Part shown: positions 1-7,209 of the stretch, in pieces
Layout of the letters: each line of letters starts with the position of its first letter
Numbering within the stretch: position 1 is the stretch's first letter
NCBI GenBank assembly: GCA_025980625.1
Contig: JAICXG010000050.1
Location: 1-13,621 of the forward strand
Origin: Chthoniobacterales bacterium
Lineage (GTDB): Bacteria; Verrucomicrobiota; Verrucomicrobiia; Chthoniobacterales; UBA10450
DNA: 13,621 nucleotides
Direction of reading: 5' to 3'
Position numbers and translations under genes: made by a program
Notes under the pieces: generated by a model
The model's database searches: none
The model's input: the letters and a program-made list of their open reading frames with translations, nothing else
What the model was told of the DNA's origin: nothing

Positions 1-1
1 C

Positions 2-1342
2 GAATCGGTCGGGTTCACTCAGCTCGGTGTCCTGATCGCGATCGGCATCCTTGTCGCCGGCGTCTGCATGACAAGCGTCTTCTTTCTCTTCATGCGGGCG
101 GAGGCGAAATCGCAGAAGAGCGACCCAGTGCTCGTGATCGTTAGGCACTATGTCCGCGGGATGCTGCGCACGCCGCGTGTCATTCTCGCGCTCGCGCTCC
201 CGGTTTTGCTCGTGCTCTTCGCCGTCGCGCTGCTCCCGCAACTGCCGCTCATCTTCGACGCCAGCGCGCATTCGATGGAGCCGAAGAAAAGCGAAGCCGC
301 GCGCGCCCTCGCCGCCATCATGTCAAAAATGCCGGTGCGCTGGGAGCCGGTGCTCGGGATCATCCGCGCGCCTAACGAGGAGCAGTTGCACGATTGGTGG
401 CAAAAGGTCGAGGCGCATTGGCGAGACGTGAAGCAGGCGGGCAAGATCAAGAGTTTCTCCACGCCGGCCGCGCTCGCCTTTTCGCCACGGCAGATGGAGA
501 CGAACCGCCGGCAGCTGCGCGACCTCGATTTTCCCGCCGCACGCCAGGCCCTCGAGACGGCGATCGCACGCGAAGGATTCAGCCGGGAAAGTTTCGCCGC
601 AGGTTTCAAGTTGCTCGACCAACTCCAAGCCGTGGCCCGCGGCGCGATCCCGATCCCGAATTGGCGGAGTGAACTGCCGCCTTCCTCGAGCTGGTGGTTT
701 TTGGTCGATCGCTATTTCGCACATGATCCTTTGCTCAGCGTCGGATTCGCGACCACGAACGCGCCGGTCGAAACGCACGCACAAAAGGAAGCACTCGAGC
801 GCGACCTTCCCGTGCCCCGCGTTCCCATGACTCTCTCCGGCTGGAGCTTCACCCTTACTGACCTGATCCCCTGGTCGCACCGCCAATTGATCCTCATCAG
901 CACCCTTATGGCGTTCTTCGATGCGTCCCTCCTCGCGATTTTGTATCGCGACTGGCGGCTCTGGCTCATTCAAATCCTGACTCTCACCCTCGCCATCGGC
1001 GCAATGATTGCGACCATGAAACTGGCGCACATCCCGCTCAATCTGCTTAACGTTCTCGCCTTTCGTCTTGTCCTAGCGATCGGCGTCGACTACGGCATCT
1101 ACGTCCTGCTCGTCTGGCAAAAAGCCGATGACGTTGAGCACGATGTCGCCGGCGTCCTCAAGCCCGTCGCGCTCGCCGGGCTGACCGCGATCGCCGGCTT
1201 TGGTTCGTTAGGCTTCGCCACCAATCCGACCCTGAGCGGGCTGGGAATCGCCTGCTCAATTGGCCTCGCCTGGAGCCTGTTCGGCACCATTTTCTTCACC
1301 TTGCCCGCCGCCGCTCTGGCCGGGCCGCGATCTACCCGCTAG
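2..1342 (+). CDS. MMPL/RND-type predicted exporter, C-terminal half (5' end cut by window)
   Basis: The frame is open to the left edge, so the 446 visible residues are the C-terminal part of a longer protein; the ATG at 68 is internal. The first visible residues form the end of a membrane helix, as expected for the last helices of the first transmembrane bundle. A helix at about 60-80 follows, then a hydrophilic, presumably periplasmic domain (about 80-290), then a closing bundle of about five helices (roughly 295-435). The motif GVDYGIY at 361-367 matches the conserved helix of MMPL/RND exporters. Such proteins export lipids, glycolipids or polyene-type products using the proton gradient. 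A LolA-like gene starts 39 bases downstream, a pairing known from aryl polyene, xanthomonadin and related lipid loci. The substrate cannot be read from this half. The family call is firm; the subfamily (predicted exporter COG4258 or hopanoid-type HpnN) is uncertain. Confidence 0.82.
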   Translation, partial: ESVGFTQLGVLIAIGILVAGVCMTSVFFLFMRAEAKSQKSDPVLVIVRHYVRGMLRTPRVILALALPVLLVLFAVALLPQLPLIFDASAHSMEPKKSEAARALAAIMSKMPVRWEPVLGIIRAPNEEQLHDWWQKVEAHWRDVKQAGKIKSFSTPAALAFSPRQMETNRRQLRDLDFPAARQALETAIAREGFSRESFAAGFKLLDQLQAVARGAIPIPNWRSELPPSSSWWFLVDRYFAHDPLLSVGFATTNAPVETHAQKEALERDLPVPRVPMTLSGWSFTLTDLIPWSHRQLILISTLMAFFDASLLAILYRDWRLWLIQILTLTLAIGAMIATMKLAHIPLNLLNVLAFRLVLAIGVDYGIYVLLVWQKADDVEHDVAGVLKPVALAGLTAIAGFGSLGFATNPTLSGLGIACSIGLAWSLFGTIFFTLPAAALAGPRSTR

Positions 1343-1366
1343 CACCGCGAAGCCGCCCCGGACCCT

Positions 1367-1372
1367 GGGAGG
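1367..1372 (+). promoter_or_regulatory. Shine-Dalgarno GGGAGG for the lolA-like gene
   Basis: GGGAGG lies nine bases before the ATG at 1382. It is the clearest ribosome binding site I found in the window and favours 1382 over the in-frame ATG at 1436, which has no comparable site. Confidence 0.6.
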
Positions 1373-1381
1373 TTTTGCCCG

Positions 1382-2104
1382 ATGATTTCTTTTGCGACGA
1401 TCGTCAAAGCGGGGAGCGTGCTTCAGCTTCAGCCTATGACTCTGCGCCGGTTTCTCCTTCTTCTCGTTGCCTTCAGCCTTCCGCTGGGTGCGTGGTCCGA
1501 GCCGCTTTCGCCGCACGACGTGAAAGCGCTTCTCGATCGCATCCGGGCGAAGCGCACTGCCGCGCCCCAGGTGCAGGCCGATTTCAACGAGGAAAAAACC
1601 GTTCACCTGATGAACAAGCCGATCAGCAGCTCGGGGCGCGTCTGGTTTGCGGCGCCGGACAAATTTCGCCGCGAAGCGAAAGGCAGCGCGCCCAGCATCA
1701 CGGTGAGCGACGGCCAGCAGCTCTGGATTTACTACCCGAAATTTAAATCGGCCGAGCACTACTCGTTAGGCAGACACTCCCCGCTCGACGCCGGGATCGC
1801 GGCGCTGACCGCCGCGCTCAATCTCGAGAACGTCGAGAACAGCTACCACATCACGACAAGCAAGGCCGACAACGGCTACATCCTTCAGCTTGTCCCGCGC
1901 AATCCTTCGCTCAAACGCCTGCTCAAAACCTTCACGATTGAGATGAACAACGATCTCCAGGTCGAGCGGACGGAAATGCTCCAGCCCAACGGCGATCACA
2001 TCGTGACCGTTTATAGCAACGAATCGCGCGCGCCGATTTCGCCGGAGACCTTTGAGTTTACTCCTCCGCCGGGCACGAACATCACAACTCCGCTCGGTCG
2101 TTAG
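1382..2104 (+). CDS. LolA-like outer-membrane lipoprotein carrier protein
   Basis: The protein has 240 residues. A hydrophobic stretch follows MTLRR at 19-23 and ends near GAWSEP at 36-41, which looks like a cleavable signal peptide with a long N-terminal region. The mature part (about 40-240) fits the LolA/LolB-like half-barrel: an early helix, then strands carrying VQADFNEEKTV, GRVWFAAPDKFR and VSDGQQLWIYYP, then a central helical insert and a C-terminal sheet. LolA carries lipoproteins through the periplasm; homologues beside MMPL exporters are thought to carry the exported lipid. The ATG at 1436 would also give a standard signal peptide (222 residues), but GGGAGG supports 1382. The stop codon lies inside a TCGTTAGGC site. 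The fold call is good. Whether this is the housekeeping lolA or a cluster-specific paralogue cannot be told here. Confidence 0.8.
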   Translation: MISFATIVKAGSVLQLQPMTLRRFLLLLVAFSLPLGAWSEPLSPHDVKALLDRIRAKRTAAPQVQADFNEEKTVHLMNKPISSSGRVWFAAPDKFRREAKGSAPSITVSDGQQLWIYYPKFKSAEHYSLGRHSPLDAGIAALTAALNLENVENSYHITTSKADNGYILQLVPRNPSLKRLLKTFTIEMNNDLQVERTEMLQPNGDHIVTVYSNESRAPISPETFEFTPPPGTNITTPLGR

Positions 2105-2203
2105 GCGTGAGGCGTTGGAAAGCTGGCGCGGGAAGAGTCTCGAGATTGCAGGAAGCTGCTCCGCCTGACGAATCGAACGCGTCCCAGCCAGAGGCATAAG
2201 CCG

Positions 2204-2222
2204 ACTGGCGAGCGGTGCCAGT
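2204..2222 (+). other. Short hairpin in the leader of lpxC-fabZ
   Basis: ACTGGC (2204-2209) and GCCAGT (2217-2222) form a perfect 6-bp stem with a 7-base loop, ending 19 bases before the lpxC start. The weak ribosome binding site (around 2229-2234, TAGGT) follows directly. It could be a leader structure or nothing. A stem this short is expected by chance now and then in GC-rich DNA. Confidence 0.25.
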
Positions 2223-2241
2223 TTCTGTTAGGTAAGCGCCC

Positions 2242-3564
2242 ATGGCTGCCGCCGTCGAATTCCAGCACACTCTCGCCAAAGGCGCTTCCCTCAGTGGCAC
2301 CGCCCTGCATACCGGCGCCAGAGTTTCTCTCAAAATCCAACCGGCGCCGGTCGATCACGGGATCAAATTCAAACGCAAAGATCTCCAGGACGAGCCGACG
2401 ATCGACGCCACGATCGCGAATGTGAAAACCGTCGAGCGCGCCACTACGATCGGCGAAGGCTCGCTGCGCATACACACGGTCGAACATGTGCTGTCCGCGC
2501 TCTGCGCACTCGAGATCGACAACGCGCTCGTCGAGATGGATGCGAACGAACCGCCGATCGGCGATGGGAGCGCGCTCGCTTACGTCGAGGCGATTCGCAA
2601 GGCCGGCGTGGTCGCGCAGGAAGCGCCGCGGCCAATCTTTCATGTGCGTGAGCCGATCTCGGTGGAAACAAAAAACGGTTCCCTCGTCATCGTTCTGCCC
2701 GATGATGAATTTCGCATCTCCTGCACCCAGGCCGGACCGAACAATCGCTTCACGCAATTTTTTTCGACACCGATCACGCCCGCGATTTACGAGAACGAAA
2801 TCGCCCCTGCCCGCACCTTTGTGTACTACGAGGACGTCCAGCCCCTGATGGACAAGAACCTGATCAAAGGCGGCAGCCTCGAAAACGCGATCGTCGTTAG
2901 GGGAGAATCGGTCCTGAGCAAGGAGCCGCTCCGCTTTCCGGACGAGTTCGTCAGGCACAAAATCCTCGACATGATTGGCGACCTCGCCCTCTTCCCTCGC
3001 GCGATTCGCGGGCACGTCGTTGCCGTAAAACCGGGTCACGCGGTCAACACCGATCTTGCGCGGGCCCTGGCCAGGGCGCACGAGCGCACCATCGCCATGC
3101 TCCCGCAGCGCAATTTCCCGGCCGGCGAAGGCGGCCTCGACATTAACGGGGTCATGAACATTCTGCCGCACCGCTATCCGTTTCTGATGGTCGATCGGAT
3201 TGTTTCGTTCGAGGGCGAAACGAAGATTCTCGGGGTCAAGTCGGTCACGATTAACGAACCGTTTTTCCAGGGGCATTTTCCGGGGCATCCGGTGATGCCG
3301 GGCGTGTTACAGGTCGAAGCGATGGCCCAGGTGGCGAGTGTCTTGATGATGCGGATCAGCAAAAGCGCGAGCCGGGTCGGCTACTTTATGAGTGCGGACG
3401 GCGTGAAATTTCGCAAGCCGGTTTTTCCCGGTGACACGCTCTTCATTCACGCCGAACTGACGAAATCGCGTGGCAACAAACTGGCGAAAGCGATGTGCCG
3501 CTGTGTGGTGAACGATGCGGTCGTCTCGGAAGGCGAACTGATGTTCACGTTCATCGATCAATGA
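2242..3564 (+). CDS. lpxC-fabZ: Bifunctional LpxC-FabZ: UDP-3-O-acyl-GlcNAc deacetylase / 3-hydroxyacyl-ACP dehydratase
   Basis: This is a 440-residue fusion. Residues 1 to about 295 are LpxC, the zinc deacetylase that commits UDP-3-O-acyl-GlcNAc to lipid A. The zinc and catalytic residues are present: E81 and H82 in TVEHVLSAL, H239 and D243 in RHKILDMIGD, and H266 in KPGHAVN. Residues from about 300 are FabZ, with LPHRYPFLMVDR at 308-319, catalytic H345 in GHFPGHP and E359 in VEAMAQ, spaced 14 residues apart as in E. coli FabZ (H49/E63). FabZ dehydrates 3-hydroxyacyl-ACP, the pool that LpxA also uses, so one polypeptide sits at the branch between phospholipid and lipid A synthesis. Both proteins are cytosolic. 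The linker is only a few residues. The fusion is known in Bacteroidota and Chlorobi and annotated in Verrucomicrobia. The gene follows lolA after 137 bases and precedes lpxA. Confidence 0.96.
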   Translation: MAAAVEFQHTLAKGASLSGTALHTGARVSLKIQPAPVDHGIKFKRKDLQDEPTIDATIANVKTVERATTIGEGSLRIHTVEHVLSALCALEIDNALVEMDANEPPIGDGSALAYVEAIRKAGVVAQEAPRPIFHVREPISVETKNGSLVIVLPDDEFRISCTQAGPNNRFTQFFSTPITPAIYENEIAPARTFVYYEDVQPLMDKNLIKGGSLENAIVVRGESVLSKEPLRFPDEFVRHKILDMIGDLALFPRAIRGHVVAVKPGHAVNTDLARALARAHERTIAMLPQRNFPAGEGGLDINGVMNILPHRYPFLMVDRIVSFEGETKILGVKSVTINEPFFQGHFPGHPVMPGVLQVEAMAQVASVLMMRISKSASRVGYFMSADGVKFRKPVFPGDTLFIHAELTKSRGNKLAKAMCRCVVNDAVVSEGELMFTFIDQ

Positions 3565-3568
3565 GCGA

Positions 3569-3620
3569 AATGACGAATGCGGCCGCTAAGTTCGCGCTTT
3601 CTGCTTCCGACTTCGTCATT
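3569..3620. repeat. Inverted repeat between lpxC-fabZ and lpxA
   Basis: AATGACGAA (3569-3577) and TTCGTCATT (3612-3620) are perfect 9-base inverted arms separated by 34 bases. They fill most of the 72-base gap between the fabZ stop and the chosen lpxA start. The arms could pair in the mRNA ahead of lpxA, or may be a remnant of a small repeat. I saw no U-run that would make it a terminator. Confidence 0.4.
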
Positions 3621-3636
3621 CGTGATTCTGCCTAAA

Positions 3637-4416
3637 ATGTCCGGCATCGAAATTCATCCGACCGCGATTGTCGATCCGGCAGCGCAACTCGGGAGCGGCA
3701 CGGTCGTCGGGCCGTACTGCATCGTCGGCGCGAGCGTGTCGTTAGGCGAAACCTGCTGGCTGCAACATCACGTCACGCTTTGCGGACCGCTCACCGCCGG
3801 GCGCGCTAACAAGTTTTACGCCTACTGTTCGATCGGACAGCAAACGCAGGACCTGAAGTACCGTGGCGAACCGACTTATCTCGAGATCGGCGACGAGAAT
3901 ACCTTTCGTGAATTCGTCACGATCAACCGGAGCACGGCCGCGAGTGGAAAAACGCGGGTCGGCAGTCGCGGCAACTTTCTCGCCTACTCCCACATCGGGC
4001 ATGATTGCACGGTCGGCGACGCGGTCGTTTTCTCGAACAACGGGACGCTCGCCGGGCATGTGCAGGTGGGCGACCACGCCGTCATCGGCGGGCTGACTGC
4101 GGTCCATCAATTTTGCCGGATCGGGCGCTTCGCCATCACGGGCGGGTGTTCCAAGATCGTGCAGGATGTTCTGCCCTTTATGATTGCTGATGGCAACCCG
4201 GCGGAGGTGCGCGGGATCAACCAGGTCGGGTTGGAGCGGGCGGGATTTGGGCCGGAGAAAATCAAACTGATCAAAGAAGCCTTTCGATCGATTTACCGGG
4301 CGAACTTGAACACCGGGCAGGCGCTGGCGGAATTACGCGAGAAGTTTGGCGCGAGCGAAGAAGTGCAGGCGATGGTGCAGTTCATCGAAGGGAGCGAGCG
4401 CGGGATCATTCGTTAG
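3637..4416 (+). CDS. lpxA: Acyl-ACP--UDP-N-acetylglucosamine O-acyltransferase LpxA
   Basis: LpxA transfers a 3-hydroxyacyl chain from ACP to UDP-GlcNAc, the first step of lipid A synthesis, in the cytosol. The N-terminal two thirds are hexapeptide repeats of the left-handed beta helix; the C-terminal part (about 190-259) is the usual helical domain. Numbered from the ATG at 3637, the conserved residues are H119, catalytic H122 (HIGHDC), H141 (LAGH) and H157 (VHQF). Their spacing is identical to E. coli H122, H125, H144 and H160. G170 corresponds to E. coli G173, the acyl-chain ruler, which would favour a long (C14-like) chain; that is an inference. The start at 3637 gives MSGIEIHPTAIVDP and 259 residues, close to E. 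coli (262). The upstream ATG at 3577 would add 20 residues that do not resemble LpxA. The stop lies in a TCGTTAGGC site. Confidence 0.95.
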   Translation: MSGIEIHPTAIVDPAAQLGSGTVVGPYCIVGASVSLGETCWLQHHVTLCGPLTAGRANKFYAYCSIGQQTQDLKYRGEPTYLEIGDENTFREFVTINRSTAASGKTRVGSRGNFLAYSHIGHDCTVGDAVVFSNNGTLAGHVQVGDHAVIGGLTAVHQFCRIGRFAITGGCSKIVQDVLPFMIADGNPAEVRGINQVGLERAGFGPEKIKLIKEAFRSIYRANLNTGQALAELREKFGASEEVQAMVQFIEGSERGIIR

Positions 4417-4429
4417 GCGAGTTCGCGCC

Positions 4430-4543
4430 GTCATCCCGAGCGAAAGCGAAGGCTCTCGCAGGCGTTCACCACGCGTTGCAAAAGAGCAGAATCTGCAACC
4501 ACTTTGGGAGGTCCCTCGCCGCACTTCGCCGGCTCGCGATGAC
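4430..4543. repeat. Degenerate palindromic REP/MITE-like element
   Basis: The left end GTCATCCCGAGC (4430-4441) and the right end GCTCGCGATGAC (4532-4543) are inverted repeats with one mismatch in 12. GCGAAGGCTCTCGC near the left and GAGGTCCCTCGCC near the right keep the look of a longer, decayed palindrome. Elements with ends of the type TCATCC(C/T)GAGCGAA are common intergenic repeats in soil bacteria. It fills most of the 156-base gap between lpxA and the cupin gene. It has no coding capacity of its own. The call rests on the ends and on resemblance, not on a second copy here. Confidence 0.55.
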
Positions 4544-4572
4544 AAACCGCGAAGGCGAACGATGCTTCTTGC

Positions 4573-4899
4573 GTGAACACGGCCAAGATCAGCGACGCAA
4601 CCGCGTGGTTCGAAGTGCTGCAAACCTGCGAGAAAAGTCAGACGGCGGTGATGACGCTCAAGCCGGGCGGAGCGAGCGGTCCTTCGCCTGATGCGCATGA
4701 GAAAAGCGAACAGGTTTTGCTTGTGCTCGAGGGTGAAGTGGAAGCCGAAGTCGCAGGTGAAAAGCGTCGCCTGAAGCAGGGGGACATTGTTGTGATCCCG
4801 GCGGGCACCAAGCACCGTTTTCAAAATCGAAGCGACGGTGACGCGGTCACGTTCAACGTCTACTCCCCGCCCGAATATCCGCCCGCGACGAAGGGTTGA
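4573..4899 (+). CDS. Small cupin-domain protein
   Basis: A single-domain cupin of 108 residues starting with GTG at 4573. The frame is closed by a stop at 4540 and no better start lies between. Cupin motif 1 is partial: H42 and E46 in DAHEKSEQ, then G54, with D40 where the first His of HxH usually sits. Motif 2 is clear: GDIVVIPAGTKHRFQN with G70, P76, G78, H81 and N85. Metal binding through H42, E46 and H81 is plausible. Cupins of this size bind small ligands, or act as isomerases, dioxygenases or sugar-binding proteins, so no substrate is assigned. It follows a repeat element, so it is probably not part of the lpx transcript. Its end faces the GNAT gene, 28 bases away. Confidence 0.8.
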   Translation: MNTAKISDATAWFEVLQTCEKSQTAVMTLKPGGASGPSPDAHEKSEQVLLVLEGEVEAEVAGEKRRLKQGDIVVIPAGTKHRFQNRSDGDAVTFNVYSPPEYPPATKG

Positions 4900-4927
4900 G
4901 CGGCGCGCCTAGCCCAACGAGTCGCGA

Positions 4928-5452
4928 TCAGGCGGCGAGAAGCGGGCTCGTTCCCTCGAGCACGGTGCCGTTGAATTTCGGGTAAAGAAATCTCGCCACC
5001 GGTCCATTCCGGCGCGTGATGGCAACAGCGCGTTGCAATCCAGCGGCCTGCAATTGGCGCAAGGCCTCGGCGAGAAGCGCGGTGCCGAGACCCCGGTTGC
5101 GATATTCCATCTGCACACAGGGGCCGGGCGCGAGATGATCTTCGGCCAGCGGATTGGGCACGACGATGGCAGCGCCGATCATGCGCGCGCCATGACGGAG
5201 CGCGAGGCAGAGGTTGTTCGACGGCTCGGGCGCGAAGGTTTGCTCAAGCCATTCATCGAGCATCGCTTTGACGTCGTGAATGGCGTCGCCCCAGGAAGCA
5301 TCGTGGGCGAAGGAGCGCGCGAGCAGGGCGCGCAGTTCCTTTTCGTCAGCGCGCCCGGCGAGCGCGATGTGATAATGCTCGGGGAGCGCGGCCGTGAGTG
5401 TCGGAAGCTTCTCCAAGTCCCAGGTGAAACGAACCCATTCAATAAACCTCAT
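4928..5452 (-). CDS. GNAT-family N-acetyltransferase
   Basis: The 174-residue product carries GNAT motif A as RNRGLGTALLAEALRQL at about 118-134 (R-x-x-G-x-G, binding the acetyl-CoA pyrophosphate). A preceding beta-strand region contains ARMIGAAIVVPNP (89-101). The following strand LQRAVAITRRNGPVARFLYPKFNG (139-162) gives the usual xxNxxAxxxYxKxGF-like ending. It is likely to acetylate an amine on a small molecule or protein; the substrate is unknown. I chose ATG at 5452; a TTG at 5467 would add five residues (PPHH region), and neither start has a good ribosome binding site. It lies about 95 bases after the receiver-like gene on the same strand and may or may not share its transcript. Confidence 0.8.
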   Translation of the reverse strand: MRFIEWVRFTWDLEKLPTLTAALPEHYHIALAGRADEKELRALLARSFAHDASWGDAIHDVKAMLDEWLEQTFAPEPSNNLCLALRHGARMIGAAIVVPNPLAEDHLAPGPCVQMEYRNRGLGTALLAEALRQLQAAGLQRAVAITRRNGPVARFLYPKFNGTVLEGTSPLLAA

Positions 5453-5547
5453 GTGGTGCGGGGGCAAAAATTACCACGCCCTGACAAATGGCTGCAACCG
5501 CCGTTTCGGAAAATTCTCGCGCCACCAGAGGAGGGCGGCGGGATGTA

Positions 5548-6021
5548 CTAAACGCGCCTGCCCTGCACGGCCCGCAGAGTTTCGCGAAAGGGAAGATAAA
5601 GCTCCTGATGATGCGCCGCGGCCCGACGCAGAACGGGCTTAAAATTCGGCAAATCAGCAATGTTGACGATGAGATCGACGCTTTGGGTGAAGGCGCTCAT
5701 CGCGTCGTTAGTCAAGGCGCGCTGGCTGAGCAGGACAACAAAATGTTCGCGCCGGAGCGCGCCGGAGCGCTTGACCAGCGCACGCAGGATCGGGTTCTCG
5801 TCCGCCCTCGCGCCCTTAAAGTTTTCGTAAACCACGACGATGTTGTAGTTGTAGGTCGCGAGCTTGAGCAGGACGTCCTCCTCGAAAAGCCCGAGGTGCA
5901 CCTTGTAGCCGAGGTCGGTCAGCTGCGGAACGATTTTTTTCTGGTATGGCAGGTGATCGATGCAGACCAAAGCTGTCTCGTCGCCGAGATCGAAGATATC
6001 GTGGTCAGTGGCGGGACGCAT
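5548..6021 (-). CDS. Degenerate receiver-like (pseudo-receiver) protein linked to pilT genes
   Basis: I do not recognise a named family. The 157 residues alternate beta strands and helices like a CheY receiver: ALVCIDHLPYQKKIV (17-31), YKVHLGLFEEDVLLKLA (39-55), YNIVVVYENFKG (59-70), FVVLLSQRAL (94-103) and DLIVNIADLPNFK (116-128). The phosphorylation site looks lost. Only D22 of the acidic pocket is visible, the strand-3 end where the phosphorylated Asp should sit reads VYEN, and the strand-5 Lys is replaced around N120. S99 remains at the Ser/Thr position. It starts nine bases after the stop of the PilT2 gene, so co-transcription and probably coupled translation are expected. A role in controlling pilus retraction through protein contact is an inference from position. 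A 10-base tandem duplication (5751-5770) lies inside the gene without breaking it. Confidence 0.7.
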   Translation of the reverse strand: MRPATDHDIFDLGDETALVCIDHLPYQKKIVPQLTDLGYKVHLGLFEEDVLLKLATYNYNIVVVYENFKGARADENPILRALVKRSGALRREHFVVLLSQRALTNDAMSAFTQSVDLIVNIADLPNFKPVLRRAAAHHQELYLPFRETLRAVQGRRV

Positions 6022-6030
6022 GACTTTGCC

Positions 6031-7197
6031 CTAACGAAAAGCATCGACGGCGATATCGAGCCGCAGCCCGGTGTCGCTGCTGTTATCAAAGCCGCGCGCT
6101 TTCTGGATGAGATCGATCCCGCGCGTGACGCGACCCTTTTTTGAGGCGAAGAGGCGGGCGGTTTCCTCGCTGATCTCCCCGGCGTCGAAAGCGTTGAGAA
6201 TCGACTGGTCGAAGGTGCACCAGCCGTAGGGCGAGCTCGCCTCGATGATGTCGTAGAGATTGCGAATTTCGTTTTCGCCCAGGGCAATGGTTTCACGGGT
6301 GCGCAGATTGTGCCCCATGATCTCGGTAAGAAGCCGCCGGCCGCCGCCGATTTTGGGCGCAAGACGCTGGCTCACGACGTAGCGAAGACTATCGGCAATC
6401 CGCAACCGGAGCTGCTTTTCTTCGCCTAACGAGAACATGCCAAGGATCCGGTTGATCGACTGCCCGGCGTCGATGGTGTGGAGCGTGCTCACGACGAGGT
6501 GACCTGTCTCTGCCGCCATGAGCGCGATCTCGACCGTCGCACGATCGCGCATTTCACCCACGAGGATGACTTTGGGCGCCTGGCGGAGAGCGGCGCGCAA
6601 CCCATCGGGATAATTCTGAAAATCCGACCCGAGCTCGCGCTGATTGAAAGTGGCGCGGGCCGGCTGGTGAAAAAATTCAATCGGGTCCTCGAGCGTGACG
6701 ACGTGGACTGCCTGCTTCTCGTTCACTGCGTTGAGAAGCGCGGCCACGGTAGTGGTCTTGCCGCTCCCGGTTGGGCCGGTGACAAGGACGAGCCCGTTTT
6801 TCTCCCGGGCAATGTCTTCGAAAATCGGCGACAGCTGGAGTGAGGCAAGCGATGGGACCGAGGCCTGAAGCCTGCGCATGACAATCGCGAACTGGCCGCG
6901 TTGGCGGAAAATATTCACGCGGAAACGCGCCTCATCGGGGAGCGAATAGCTGCAATCGCAGGAGCCTTCGACCGCCAATTGCCGCATCAGCCGGCGGTCG
7001 CCTTGTATCAGAGTAAGCGCGAGATGTTCCGTCTGGTACGGGGTGAGCCGTTCAAGCGGCGGATCGATATGAACCGCCTTTAGCTCGCCGAAGTCTTCGA
7101 CCTGAAGCGGATGACCGACGCTGAAGTTGAGATCGGAGATGCCATCGTATGTCTTCAACATCGCCGCGAGAATGCGGTCAAGATCGGGTGCTCTCAT
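6031..7197 (-). CDS. Type IV pilus retraction ATPase, PilT2/PilU type
   Basis: A 388-residue secretion ATPase of the PilT/PilU branch, a cytosolic hexamer that powers pilus retraction. The N-terminal PAS-like domain spans about 1-115. Then come Walker A GPTGSGKTT (141-149), the Asp box TLEDPIE (168-174), Walker B VILVGEMRD (210-218) and the His box TGHLVVSTLHT (231-241). At the position of the PilT motif AIRNLIRE it has EIRNLYDIIE (310-319), and there is a C-terminal tail after about 360, both more like an accessory PilU/PilT2 than a canonical PilT. The ATG at 7197 lies 12 bases after the stop of pilT, so the two are in one operon. The stop codon lies in a near-exact TCGTTAGG site, and an exact site at 6424-6432 encodes SLG within the gene. 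The PilU-like role is inferred. Confidence 0.9.
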   Translation of the reverse strand: MRAPDLDRILAAMLKTYDGISDLNFSVGHPLQVEDFGELKAVHIDPPLERLTPYQTEHLALTLIQGDRRLMRQLAVEGSCDCSYSLPDEARFRVNIFRQRGQFAIVMRRLQASVPSLASLQLSPIFEDIAREKNGLVLVTGPTGSGKTTTVAALLNAVNEKQAVHVVTLEDPIEFFHQPARATFNQRELGSDFQNYPDGLRAALRQAPKVILVGEMRDRATVEIALMAAETGHLVVSTLHTIDAGQSINRILGMFSLGEEKQLRLRIADSLRYVVSQRLAPKIGGGRRLLTEIMGHNLRTRETIALGENEIRNLYDIIEASSPYGWCTFDQSILNAFDAGEISEETARLFASKKGRVTRGIDLIQKARGFDNSSDTGLRLDIAVDAFR

Positions 7198-7209
7198 TTT
7201 CGGCCGACG

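Noticed and set aside
2101..3288. Long open frame on the - strand opposite lpxC-fabZ (395 codons)
   Set aside because: It lies antisense to a gene with full catalytic motifs. Its product is rich in Arg and Asp with no recognisable motif, as expected of a shadow frame in GC-rich DNA.
3577..3636. N-terminal extension of LpxA from the ATG at 3577
   Set aside because: The 20 extra residues do not resemble LpxA, and they are encoded by an inverted-repeat spacer. The start at 3637 gives the family's usual N-terminus and length.
4900..4927. Possible terminator between the convergent cupin and GNAT genes
   Set aside because: The 28-base gap contains GGCGCGCC and a loose GTTG/CAAC pairing, but no convincing stem with a U-run on either strand.
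5751..5770. Tandem 10-base duplication GCCGGAGCGC x2
   Set aside because: Only two units inside a coding region. It leaves the frame open and is likely chance or minor slippage, not a functional repeat.
5488..6144. 218-codon open frame on the + strand opposite the pseudo-receiver gene
   Set aside because: The - strand gene has a better protein-like pattern of strands and helices and tight spacing with pilT genes. The + frame reads across the end of PilT2 as well.
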